A stretch of DNA of 7,583 nt, from contig JASMLG010000101.1 of assembly GCA_030748805.1 (NCBI GenBank), forward strand, positions 1-7,583. Reading direction: 5' to 3'. This DNA is from Phycisphaerales bacterium (lineage in GTDB: Bacteria > Planctomycetota > Phycisphaerae > Phycisphaerales > SM1A02). How positions within the stretch are numbered: the first letter of the stretch is position 1; each line of letters opens with the position of its first letter. Both the position numbers and the translations under genes were made by a program. The notes beneath the pieces were generated by a model, which did no database searches, was not told the DNA's origin, and saw only the letters and a list, made by a program, of their open reading frames with translations. Positions 1-6,486 of this stretch are shown in pieces.

Positions 1-1194
1 TAAATTTGTTCTGCGTATTACGAAATAATCGCAAATCATAATCCCAGCAATTGGACCAAGCAGAGCGCTGTACCCAATTAGCCAAGTAAAAATGTAATCA
101 CCTAAATCGTTGTACAAACGCCAAGGCATGATGACGATTCCGATGATGCAAGTAATAATTCCACCTGTCCTAAACGAAATTTTACTTGGGCTAACATTTG
201 CAAAACCGTTTGCGGGGCTTACAACGTTGGCTGCGATGTTTGTAGAAAGTGTTGCGATAGTCAATGCAATCAAGGAAATTACCACAGCTGTTGTTGAGCC
301 AAGTTTACCGACGAGTACTATCGGATCCCAAATAGCGCTTCCAAAAATAACGATGGTTGCTGATGTAACAGCAATCCCTATAAAAGAAAACAATGTCATA
401 GTTGTTGGCAATCCAATTAACTGACCTAGGGCTTGATCTTTTTGTGTCTTGCAATACCTCGTAAAATCAGGAATGTTTAAACTCAATGTTGCCCAGAAAC
501 CAACCATAGCAGTAAGTTGCGGGAAAAACATTGGCCAGAATGGAGCAGGGTTTTCGGGAGGCGGTGGAAACATTTTTGTAACTCCACCAACTTTTATTGC
601 AGCCCAAATTAAAAGTGCTAGCCCCATCGCAATGAGAAATGGTGCAGCCCATGACTCAAGCCACTTTATGCAATCAATACCACGAAGAACTATGACGAAA
701 TTCAAAATCCAAAACGCGATAAAGCACAAAAACTGTAACCCAGTTATCCCAAGGAAAGGTAAAACGTTTGTGTCCCCTGCAATATCAAGCCAACCAAGGG
801 CACCGAGTACTTGATAAATGGCAAATCCACCAATCCAAGTTTGTATTCCAAACCAACCACAAGCAACCAATGAACGAGCGATTGCTGGTATGTGAGCGCC
901 TTTTGTTCCGAAACTTGCGCGTGCTAGTACGGGAAAAGGTATCCCAAACTTTGTACCAGCATGCCCCATTAAAATCATTGGAACTAAAACAATTAAATTA
1001 CCAAGAAGGACAGTTCCAACCGACTGCCACCAAGTCATTCCCGCTTGAATCATGGACGCGGCAAGCATATACGTTGGGATACAAACTGACATGCCAATCC
1101 AAAGTGCTGCTAAGTGCCACTTCGACCAAGTTCTACTTTCGATTGGAACTGGAGCAATGTCTGAATTGATGAGGTGATTTAGTTCGGGGGTCAT
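1..1194 (-). CDS. NCS1-family nucleobase/hydantoin permease, C-terminus cut by window edge
   Basis: Reading leftward from ATG at 1194 the frame stays open for 398 codons to the window edge; family members are near 480-500 residues, so roughly the last 90 are missing. The protein is strongly hydrophobic, with about ten membrane segments visible. Family hallmarks are GWFGIQTWIGG (residues 113-123), NIPDFTRY (240-247) and STNIAANVVSPAN (317-329). By my own alignment from memory to the sodium-hydantoin symporter Mhp1, Trp114, Gln118, Trp234 and Asn323 match its substrate-site Trp117, Gln121, Trp220 and Asn318. Ala30, Ile33, Ala314, Ser317 and Thr318 match its sodium ligands. It is therefore probably a sodium-coupled inner-membrane importer. 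Its start overlaps the stop of the beta-ureidopropionase gene (ATGA, 1191-1194), so the two are probably translationally coupled. Context favours uracil, thymine, dihydropyrimidine or an N-carbamoyl derivative; hydantoin or allantoin cannot be excluded. Confidence 0.93.
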   Translation of the reverse strand, partial: MTPELNHLINSDIAPVPIESRTWSKWHLAALWIGMSVCIPTYMLAASMIQAGMTWWQSVGTVLLGNLIVLVPMILMGHAGTKFGIPFPVLARASFGTKGAHIPAIARSLVACGWFGIQTWIGGFAIYQVLGALGWLDIAGDTNVLPFLGITGLQFLCFIAFWILNFVIVLRGIDCIKWLESWAAPFLIAMGLALLIWAAIKVGGVTKMFPPPPENPAPFWPMFFPQLTAMVGFWATLSLNIPDFTRYCKTQKDQALGQLIGLPTTMTLFSFIGIAVTSATIVIFGSAIWDPIVLVGKLGSTTAVVISLIALTIATLSTNIAANVVSPANGFANVSPSKISFRTGGIITCIIGIVIMPWRLYNDLGDYIFTWLIGYSALLGPIAGIMICDYFVIRRTNL

Positions 1195-2060
1195 GGTTTG
1201 GTTATTTGTGTGTAACTATCTGGTCTTCGGTCACGGAAAAATTGCCAAGTGTTTCGTACTTCTTCTATCAAGTCAAGGTCTAAATCTGCAACAACGACTT
1301 CGTCTTGGTCTCTTGAACCCTCGACCAAAATTTGTCCACGAGGATCACAGAAATAACTTTGCCCGTAAAACTCACCGATTCCCCAAGGGGCTTCGGTACC
1401 AACTCTATTAATAGCACCAACGTAAAATTGATTTGCAACAGCGTGTGCTGGTTGTTCAAGTTTCCAAAGGTACTCGCTTAAGCCCGCAACCGTAGCAGAC
1501 GGATTGAACACAATTTCCGCTCCGTTTAATCCAAGTTCACGAGCGCCTTCTGGAAAGTGCCGGTCGTAACAAATATAGACACCGATTTTACCTGCGCTTG
1601 TTTCAAAAACAGGATAACCAAGGTTGCCCGGCTTAAAGTAAAACTTTTCCCAGAATCCGGGATTGCAATGGGGAATGTGGTGCTTACGGTATTTGCCAAG
1701 GTATTTACCATATTCATCAATGACTGCCGCAGTGTTGTAGTAGACGCCAGTCATGTCAACTTCATAAATTGGCACGACGAGAATCATCTTGTGTTCTTTT
1801 GCAAGTTGTTGCATTAACTTAATCGTAGGACCATCTGGTATTTGCTCAGCAATTTCATACCAACGAGTGTCTTGTTCAGCGCAAAAGTATGGTCCGTAAA
1901 AAATTTCTTGTAAGCAAGTTACTTGTGCACCTTGTTCTGCTGCTTGTTTGATGAGTTCGATATGTTTATCAATCATCATTTTTTTCGTTTCATCAATAGA
2001 TGAATCCGGAGGTGCTGGATTTGATGCTTGGATCAGGGCTGCTCTGGTTATTCTTGTCAT
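1191..2060 (-). CDS. beta-ureidopropionase (N-carbamoyl-beta-alanine amidohydrolase), nitrilase superfamily
   Basis: This 289-residue cytoplasmic enzyme should hydrolyse N-carbamoyl-beta-alanine (or N-carbamoyl-beta-aminoisobutyrate) to the beta-amino acid, CO2 and ammonia, the third step of reductive pyrimidine breakdown. The carbon-nitrogen hydrolase fold is complete. The catalytic Glu lies in LQEIFYGPYFC (Glu52), the Lys in KYRKHHIP (Lys126) and the Cys in YICYDRHFPEG (Cys164); Glu138 in FWEKFYFKPG fits the second conserved Glu. The motif pattern is that of the UPB1/N-carbamoylputrescine-amidase branch. Assignment over N-carbamoylputrescine amidase (polyamine synthesis) rests on the neighbours, a semialdehyde dehydrogenase and an NCS1 permease. 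The start is ATG at 2060, six bases after GGAAAGGA; an in-frame TTG at 2066 would touch the Shine-Dalgarno. Its stop overlaps the permease start. Upstream lie tandem copies of its own start region. Confidence 0.9.
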   Translation of the reverse strand: MTRITRAALIQASNPAPPDSSIDETKKMMIDKHIELIKQAAEQGAQVTCLQEIFYGPYFCAEQDTRWYEIAEQIPDGPTIKLMQQLAKEHKMILVVPIYEVDMTGVYYNTAAVIDEYGKYLGKYRKHHIPHCNPGFWEKFYFKPGNLGYPVFETSAGKIGVYICYDRHFPEGARELGLNGAEIVFNPSATVAGLSEYLWKLEQPAHAVANQFYVGAINRVGTEAPWGIGEFYGQSYFCDPRGQILVEGSRDQDEVVVADLDLDLIEEVRNTWQFFRDRRPDSYTQITKP

Positions 2061-2101
2061 TTGCAATCCTTTCCGGGGGTTGCTCTTGTTATTCTTGTCA
2101 T
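2057..2101 (-). CDS. Mini-ORF 3 of the tandem array (14 residues, hypothetical)
   Basis: ATG at 2101 reads MTRITRATPGKDCK and its TGA (2059-2057) overlaps the true start codon of the beta-ureidopropionase gene (2060-2058) as ATGA. The sequence in front of it, GGAATGGCTTGCAA, is a weakened Shine-Dalgarno, so efficient initiation here would depend on ribosomes ending mini-ORF 2. Codons 10-12 contain the GGAAAGGA used by the real gene. A function is not known. Confidence 0.4.
   Translation of the reverse strand: MTRITRATPGKDCK
2067..2074 (-). promoter_or_regulatory. Ribosome-binding site of the beta-ureidopropionase gene
   Basis: On the minus strand GGAAAGGA sits six bases before ATG 2060, good Shine-Dalgarno spacing. 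It fixes the start at 2060 rather than the TTG at 2066. The site lies inside the third upstream mini-ORF (codons 10-12, GGA AAG GAT), so a ribosome translating that mini-ORF passes over it. Confidence 0.75.
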
Positions 2102-2142
2102 TTGCAAGCCATTCCGGGGGTTGCTCTGGTTATTCTTGTCAT
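2098..2142 (-). CDS. Mini-ORF 2 of the tandem array (14 residues, hypothetical)
   Basis: ATG at 2142 reads MTRITRATPGMACK and stops at a TGA that overlaps the third ATG (2101) as ATGA. Its own Shine-Dalgarno GGAAAGGA is intact, with six bases to the ATG. Codons 10-12 read GGA ATG GCT instead of GGA AAG GAT, and this change also destroys the Shine-Dalgarno of the following mini-ORF. The first 21 bases are identical to the start of the beta-ureidopropionase gene, marking it as a recent copy. A function is not known. Confidence 0.4.
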   Translation of the reverse strand: MTRITRATPGMACK

Positions 2143-2183
2143 TTGCAATCCTTTCCGGGGGCTACTCTTGTTATTCGGGTCAT
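2139..2183 (-). CDS. Mini-ORF 1 of the tandem array (14 residues, hypothetical)
   Basis: ATG at 2183 opens a 14-codon frame reading MTRITRVAPGKDCK, then TGA. It is preceded by GGAAAGG at suitable distance (GGAAAGGATACGC then ATG), which starts about 14 bases after the mmsA stop. Its TGA (2141-2139) overlaps the next ATG (2142-2140) as ATGA. It mirrors the first six residues of beta-ureidopropionase (MTRITR). No function is known to me. Either it is a translated coupling or leader peptide, or it is a by-product of the duplication. Translation is plausible because it has its own Shine-Dalgarno and lies close behind a translated gene, but it is not shown. Confidence 0.4.
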   Translation of the reverse strand: MTRITRVAPGKDCK

Positions 2184-2206
2184 GCGTATCCTTTCCGTTC
2201 CGGTGG

Positions 2207-3679
2207 TTAAAACCAACGACTGACTAAAATTCTTCCTTCGGTATAAAAACGAACTGAATCCTCACCGTTGGAATGTAATGTTCCAAAGAAGGAGTCCTTC
2301 CAACCACAAAACGGGAAGACCGCCATTGGAGCAGGAACACCAACGTTAATACCAATCATTCCTGCTCCTGCAGTATCTTTAAATTTGTTTGCTGCGAAAC
2401 CACTGTCCGTAAACATTACTGCCATGTTTCCATAAGGAGAGCGGTGAGTTACAGCAATTGCATCATCAAGCGTATCGACTCTTAAAATCGAAAGCACAGG
2501 ACCAAAAATTTCTTCCATTGCTAGTGCGCTATCAGGTGGGACATTATCAAACACCGTTGGTCCAACAAACCCCCGAACTTTGATATCTCTACCATCTAAC
2601 AATAACTCTGCCCCCGCTTCGATACCTTCCTCAATTGCTTTTGTTACTCTTTGCACGCTCGCTTCATCAATAAGCGGTCCCATACCGCAACCTTGTTCAT
2701 CACCTTTTGCAACATTGATTTGTTTCGCTGCCTCAACGACTCTTGGAATAAACCAATCTGGGGCATCGCCAACTAGCACCGCAATTGAACCAGCCAAACA
2801 TCTCTGTCCTGTATTTCCCATCGAAGAACTAATCACTCCATCGATTGCGGCATCTTGGTTTGCGTCGGGCATGATAATCATAGTGTTCTTAGCACCAGCC
2901 ATGCACTGCACTCTTTTACCTTTGGCTGAAGCAGTCGAATAGATGTGTTTTGCTACAGCAGTCGAGCCAACAAAAGAAACTGCTTTTACGTCGTCGTTAG
3001 TTAAAAGATGATTCACAACATCTGGTCCACCAGTCACCATATTCAAGACCCCCGCAGGCAAACCCGCTTCGTGTGCAAGTTCAACTTCTCTCAACGCACA
3101 AAGAGAGACCTTTTCAGAAGGTTTTAAGACAAAAGTGTTCCCGCAAGCAATTGCCATTGGCCACATCCAAAGTGGAACCATAATTGGGAAGTTAAAAGGA
3201 GTAATTCCAACGCATACACCAAGCGGAACACGTTCAAGCGAACTATCTAACGGTATGCCTTCCTCCCGTTCACGGCTAAATGAAGTCGAAACAGCAATTC
3301 GTGGTAACGTCCTTCCCATCATCAACGATGGCGCTCCGCAAGCGTATTCAACACAATCAATTCCCCTGCGAACATCTCCTCTTGCCTCTGCAGTTGTTTT
3401 ACCATGTTCATCGACAATCATTTGAGTGAGTTCGTCGAAGTGCTTTTCAAGTAATTCCTTGAAGCGGAACAAAACTTGGCACCGTTCACCTACTGGCGTT
3501 TCACTCCAACCCCGGAACGCTTTCTCTGCTGAAGCAACCGCTTTCTCTGCTGCGGAGATTTCATCCATTACTACTTCTGCTAAAACTGCACCAGTGGCTG
3601 GGTTAATATCATCACACTTTTCCCCGTTTCCGGGTGCAACGCATTTTCCATCAATAAAATGTTCGATTGTGTTTGTCAT
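2207..3679 (-). CDS. mmsA: CoA-acylating (methyl)malonate-semialdehyde dehydrogenase
   Basis: This 490-residue ALDH-superfamily enzyme should oxidise malonate or methylmalonate semialdehyde with NAD+ and CoA to acetyl- or propionyl-CoA plus CO2. It would complete beta-alanine and beta-aminoisobutyrate breakdown. Visible motifs are the oxyanion Asn163 in PFNFP, KPSE with Lys186, the NAD-site loop FVGSTAVAK, catalytic Cys294 in NTGQRCLAG, and EEIFGPVL near 389. The family tail GWKDSFFGTLHSNGED (from 459) through RFYTE is characteristic of MmsA/IolA. The general-base Glu of hydrolytic ALDHs (LELGGK) is absent; CMAGAK stands there, as expected for a CoA-dependent enzyme. The Arg just before Cys294 and one of Arg104/105 fit the carboxylate-binding arginines of the family. 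Start: ATG 3679 gives the usual N-terminus (TIEHFIDGK). ATG 3700 would add seven residues and overlap the lipoprotein gene. GGAAGG in the last lipoprotein codons is the likely, rather distant, Shine-Dalgarno. Valine or inositol breakdown is an alternative role. Confidence 0.95.
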   Translation of the reverse strand: MTNTIEHFIDGKCVAPGNGEKCDDINPATGAVLAEVVMDEISAAEKAVASAEKAFRGWSETPVGERCQVLFRFKELLEKHFDELTQMIVDEHGKTTAEARGDVRRGIDCVEYACGAPSLMMGRTLPRIAVSTSFSREREEGIPLDSSLERVPLGVCVGITPFNFPIMVPLWMWPMAIACGNTFVLKPSEKVSLCALREVELAHEAGLPAGVLNMVTGGPDVVNHLLTNDDVKAVSFVGSTAVAKHIYSTASAKGKRVQCMAGAKNTMIIMPDANQDAAIDGVISSSMGNTGQRCLAGSIAVLVGDAPDWFIPRVVEAAKQINVAKGDEQGCGMGPLIDEASVQRVTKAIEEGIEAGAELLLDGRDIKVRGFVGPTVFDNVPPDSALAMEEIFGPVLSILRVDTLDDAIAVTHRSPYGNMAVMFTDSGFAANKFKDTAGAGMIGINVGVPAPMAVFPFCGWKDSFFGTLHSNGEDSVRFYTEGRILVSRWF

Positions 3680-3689
3680 GTTGTGTAGT

Positions 3690-6389
3690 TTACCTTCCAT
3701 TCAACTTGGACAACGCCTCTTTTGCAAGAGTAAAGGTCGGTTGTAACTGCACCGCAACTTTAAACGATTCAATTGCCGCATTATTGTCACCTACTGACGA
3801 TTGAGCGTTGCCAAGGTGATACCAAGCGAGCGCAAACGTGGGTGCTAGTTGTACTGATTGTTCTAAAAAATCTAATGCCTTGGAGCCATCACCAAGTTTG
3901 TACCAAGCGTATCCAAGTGCCGCGAGCATCCGAGGATTATTTGGTTGCAAGGCGTTTGCAATTTCCAAATGCTGTAATGCTCTATCAAATTGTTTGCTTC
4001 CAAGAAACGAATTACCAAGTTCAAATTGAATTGTGCTGTTACTTGGAACAAGATCTACTGCTATTTGCAAAAGTTTCTGAGATTCTTCTGATTTGCCAAG
4101 TTGTTTAGCTGCAAGCGCGTATCGGTATCGTGTTTCGGATTGCAGCGTCACGTCTTGTGACATTGCAAATGGTGAGTCCATTGGAACTTCAAAAGCATGT
4201 TTGTAGTATGAATACGACTTGTCATACATTTTTAGGTTGTACGCAAGTTGCGCAATGTTCGCATACGACAAACTATGGTTTGGTTCATCTATAAGTATTG
4301 CTTCCCAAACCGCATTAGCTTCGTCAAATCGACCTGCCATGTACAAAGCCCAGCCGTACTTCGTTCTTGTCATAACATATTCTGGATCTGTAAGTAAACC
4401 AGCTTCAAGATGGACAATCGATTCAGCAATTGAGTCCTCAGTCAGTCGATCACTTCGCAATAAAATATTTGCAAGTGCTAAACGTGCATCTTTGTTCGTG
4501 CCATCAATTTTGATTGCTCTTCGCAACAATCGTTCTGCAGAATCAATATCTCCAGCAATAAAGTCCGTTTGTGCTTGAGTTACAAGATGATGAGCGAGGA
4601 TACAAAGTTCCTCTACTTCCATAAGCCAAGGGTCATCCATTTGAAAGCCCATATCAATTGCAGTGTATGGAGCATGTGGCTGATTATCCATCTCTGCCTT
4701 TGCCGTCAGTACAAGCGAAGTTGCTGCAGGAATATTTGTGTGTTCTAATATCACGAGCACATCTCGCCAAGCACCTTCGTCGGCTGCAAGTTGAGCAAGC
4801 GCAACTTTTGCATAATCGGTGTTTGCTCCCCGTAAGTATTCCTTAGCGAGATCGATGTCACCAATCCCGACATACAACTCACCTAGACGAGTTTGTAACG
4901 GTAAGTATGTAGGATCAAGTTGTTCTGCATGTTGAAAATATGTAAGCGCTGAAGCACTATCCCCTACAGCAACATCGAGCATGCCAAGGTAGTACGGCCA
5001 GCGAGCGTTTGTTGGCTCTTCTTGCATTGCTTGCGAGTACTCCTTACGTGCAGGTAATCCATTAGCATGCAAAAACATTCCCCTTTCCCCAAGGGTTGCA
5101 ATATGTTGCAACTCAATTCGAATTGTTTCAGGTAGCAATTGTTCATGAGTTGTTGACACACCTTCACCATCATTTTTCCAAAGTGCCACTCTTGTAATTT
5201 GATCAAAGGGTGGGTACAGCGCCATCCCACCAACAACTATGTCGGGTCTACCGTCACCTGTAACATCACCAACATCACACGTTACCAAATGGGTTGGTTT
5301 GCTCGCTATGTTTTTCCGAGTAAACGAACCGCCGTCGCCCTGCTCCCACCAAACAATACTCGCTGTCTCTGGTTTATCCCAATGAGCGAACTCGGCAACT
5401 GTAACAATATCGAAATCACCATCACCGTCCAAGTCAATTACCGAAGGACCATACGCACCATCAAGTTGCCCTATTCGATGATAGACAAAATCTAAATCAC
5501 CGCGGTTCTCAAGCCACTGCAGACCATGCGTTGGTAGCGGTCTGTAATCAACAGCAACAAAGGCGTCGCCATTTGTCCAGATAACATCATCATCGCCGTC
5601 TCGGTCAAGATCAGCAATTGTTATACCCGAACTTGAAAAGTCAGCGTCAGCAACATCGTGCAAAATGATTTGCTTAAAGTTTCCACTGCCATCATTTACA
5701 AACCCATAAACCGTCTCCCACTCTTGCGAGAGAAGCGTAACGATATCAAGATCACCATCGTTATCAATATCTGTAATTGGTGCATGAATCGCGCCGCTCT
5801 TGTTTATGAGTTGATGTCTTGAAAAGTTCCAATCACCTTCATTTTCAAACCACCCTACTTGCCCCTGTGTATATCCGAACTGTGCGACAGACAAGTCCAA
5901 ATCACCATCGCCATCGAGATCTCCTGCTTGCACATCAGTAACACGCTGAATTTCTTTTGCAATAACATGTTTTGTAAACGTTTCGCTTCCATCATTTTCT
6001 AAAACGATTACTTCGCCAGTATGAGAATCGGAAGGAAGAATGGTTCCCATCACCGCAACGAGCACATCCAAATCACCGTCGTCATCCATGTCAATTGTTT
6101 CAGCATGCACAGCCCCCGAAACCGACGGAAGTATTGTTTGTTCTATGCCGTGACTAATCCAACTGACCTTCCGCCCAAGCACATCACAAACCAAAACATC
6201 ATTTTCGCCATCCTGATTTAAGTCCACAATATTGACATGGGCAATTGTTGGACGATCGGTAGATTTCGGCAAATCGCCCAGTGGCGCAACCTTGATTGGT
6301 TGTTCACTCGATTCAGGTGCATCTATATATGTATCACTGCAACCGATAAGGGCGATTGAAGTAATTAACAATACTAAATTCCGAAACAT
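3690..6389 (-). CDS. Large lipoprotein: seven-bladed FG-GAP/VCBS beta-propeller plus TPR domain
   Basis: This 899-residue protein begins with a lipoprotein signal peptide (MFRN, hydrophobic LVLLITSIALIG, lipobox LIGC, Cys17), so it should be lipidated and face the periplasm or cell surface. Residues about 50-410 hold seven FG-GAP calcium-type loops of DxDxDGxxD form, beginning at Asp56, 100, 157, 207, 260, 319 and 375, spaced 44-59 residues, as in a complete integrin-alpha-like propeller. Residues about 455-896 are a TPR superhelix with at least eight repeats, clearest at 463-495, 605-630, 677-703, 755-783, 787-817, 820-850 and 854-884. No enzymatic motif is seen, so it is probably a binding or scaffold protein; the ligand is unknown. 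It is the first gene of the operon and ends 10 bases before mmsA. A GAGGG abuts the ATG within a hairpin. Whether it helps pyrimidine use or merely shares the transcript cannot be told. Confidence 0.9.
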   Translation of the reverse strand: MFRNLVLLITSIALIGCSDTYIDAPESSEQPIKVAPLGDLPKSTDRPTIAHVNIVDLNQDGENDVLVCDVLGRKVSWISHGIEQTILPSVSGAVHAETIDMDDDGDLDVLVAVMGTILPSDSHTGEVIVLENDGSETFTKHVIAKEIQRVTDVQAGDLDGDGDLDLSVAQFGYTQGQVGWFENEGDWNFSRHQLINKSGAIHAPITDIDNDGDLDIVTLLSQEWETVYGFVNDGSGNFKQIILHDVADADFSSSGITIADLDRDGDDDVIWTNGDAFVAVDYRPLPTHGLQWLENRGDLDFVYHRIGQLDGAYGPSVIDLDGDGDFDIVTVAEFAHWDKPETASIVWWEQGDGGSFTRKNIASKPTHLVTCDVGDVTGDGRPDIVVGGMALYPPFDQITRVALWKNDGEGVSTTHEQLLPETIRIELQHIATLGERGMFLHANGLPARKEYSQAMQEEPTNARWPYYLGMLDVAVGDSASALTYFQHAEQLDPTYLPLQTRLGELYVGIGDIDLAKEYLRGANTDYAKVALAQLAADEGAWRDVLVILEHTNIPAATSLVLTAKAEMDNQPHAPYTAIDMGFQMDDPWLMEVEELCILAHHLVTQAQTDFIAGDIDSAERLLRRAIKIDGTNKDARLALANILLRSDRLTEDSIAESIVHLEAGLLTDPEYVMTRTKYGWALYMAGRFDEANAVWEAILIDEPNHSLSYANIAQLAYNLKMYDKSYSYYKHAFEVPMDSPFAMSQDVTLQSETRYRYALAAKQLGKSEESQKLLQIAVDLVPSNSTIQFELGNSFLGSKQFDRALQHLEIANALQPNNPRMLAALGYAWYKLGDGSKALDFLEQSVQLAPTFALAWYHLGNAQSSVGDNNAAIESFKVAVQLQPTFTLAKEALSKLNGR

Positions 6390-6414
6390 CCCTCTTATCG
6401 TACTAAAAAGAGGG
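6390..6414 (-). promoter_or_regulatory. Inverted repeat abutting the lipoprotein start codon
   Basis: CCCTCTT (6390-6396) and AAGAGGG (6408-6414) are perfect inverted arms around an 11-base loop. On the minus-strand transcript the proximal arm AAGAGGG directly precedes ATG 6389 and is the only Shine-Dalgarno-like sequence there, so folding would hide it. The role, translational control or an operator, is an inference. No run of U follows on the minus strand, so it is not a terminator. Confidence 0.4.
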
Positions 6415-6449
6415 TTTGCGTGGTTATGAATACGAAAAACAACACCTTT

Positions 6450-6463
6450 TTGTACGAGTACAA
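6450..6463. promoter_or_regulatory. Inverted-repeat operator candidate TTGTAC-GA-GTACAA
   Basis: This is a perfect 6-bp inverted repeat with a 2-bp centre in the divergent intergenic region. It overlaps the -35 position of the rightward promoter (TATAAT at 6475) and lies 61 bp upstream of the lipoprotein start, so a bound dimer could affect both directions. The binding protein is unknown; no regulator gene of that kind is in the window. Confidence 0.4.
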
Positions 6464-6480
6464 GGATATTACACTATAAT
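6450..6480 (+). promoter_or_regulatory. Sigma-70-type promoter for the RRM protein gene
   Basis: A perfect -10 box TATAAT lies at 6475-6480. The best -35 match is TTGTAC at 6450-6455, with a long 19-base spacer, so the -10 carries most of the evidence. Transcription would start near 6487, leaving a leader of about 88 bases before ATG 6575. Confidence 0.55.
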
Positions 6481-6486
6481 CTCGAC

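Larger units (their letters stand above)
2040..2204 (-). repeat. 41-bp tandem repeat duplicating a translation-initiation region
   Basis: Four tandem units with a strict 41-bp period and no indels fill the mmsA to beta-ureidopropionase gap. Units span about 2041-2081, 2082-2122, 2123-2163 and 2164-2204. On the minus strand each carries CCGGAAAGGATTGCAA or a variant, then ATGACAAGAATAAC and AGAGCA. ATG codons stand at 2183, 2142, 2101 and 2060. The unit nearest mmsA is the most diverged (GATACGC before ATG; ACCCGA for ACAAGA). The 2122-2082 copies differ at a few positions. The last unit merges into the real gene: its first seven codons are identical to the copy starting at 2142. This is direct sequence observation; replication slippage or unequal recombination is the likely origin. 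Confidence 0.95.

Noticed and set aside
2061..2066. TTG start for beta-ureidopropionase, adding Met-Gln
   Set aside because: It touches the Shine-Dalgarno, while ATG 2060 has proper spacing and is the codon repeated through the array.
2040..2204. CRISPR-like array
   Set aside because: The units are directly adjacent with no spacers, only four copies occur, and each contains a start region of the downstream gene.
1948..2227. Plus-strand frames encoding repeated LLWLFLSFAILSGG-like peptides
   Set aside because: They are the antisense reading of the 41-bp repeat in three frames, lack ribosome-binding sites, and lie opposite the operon.
3680..3700. ATG 3700 as the mmsA start
   Set aside because: It would add seven residues not expected in the family and overlap the lipoprotein gene; ATG 3679 matches the normal N-terminus. 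Not fully excluded.
6390..6470. Leftward promoter for the catabolic operon
   Set aside because: One must exist, but I found no -35/-10 pair on the minus strand that is better than chance.
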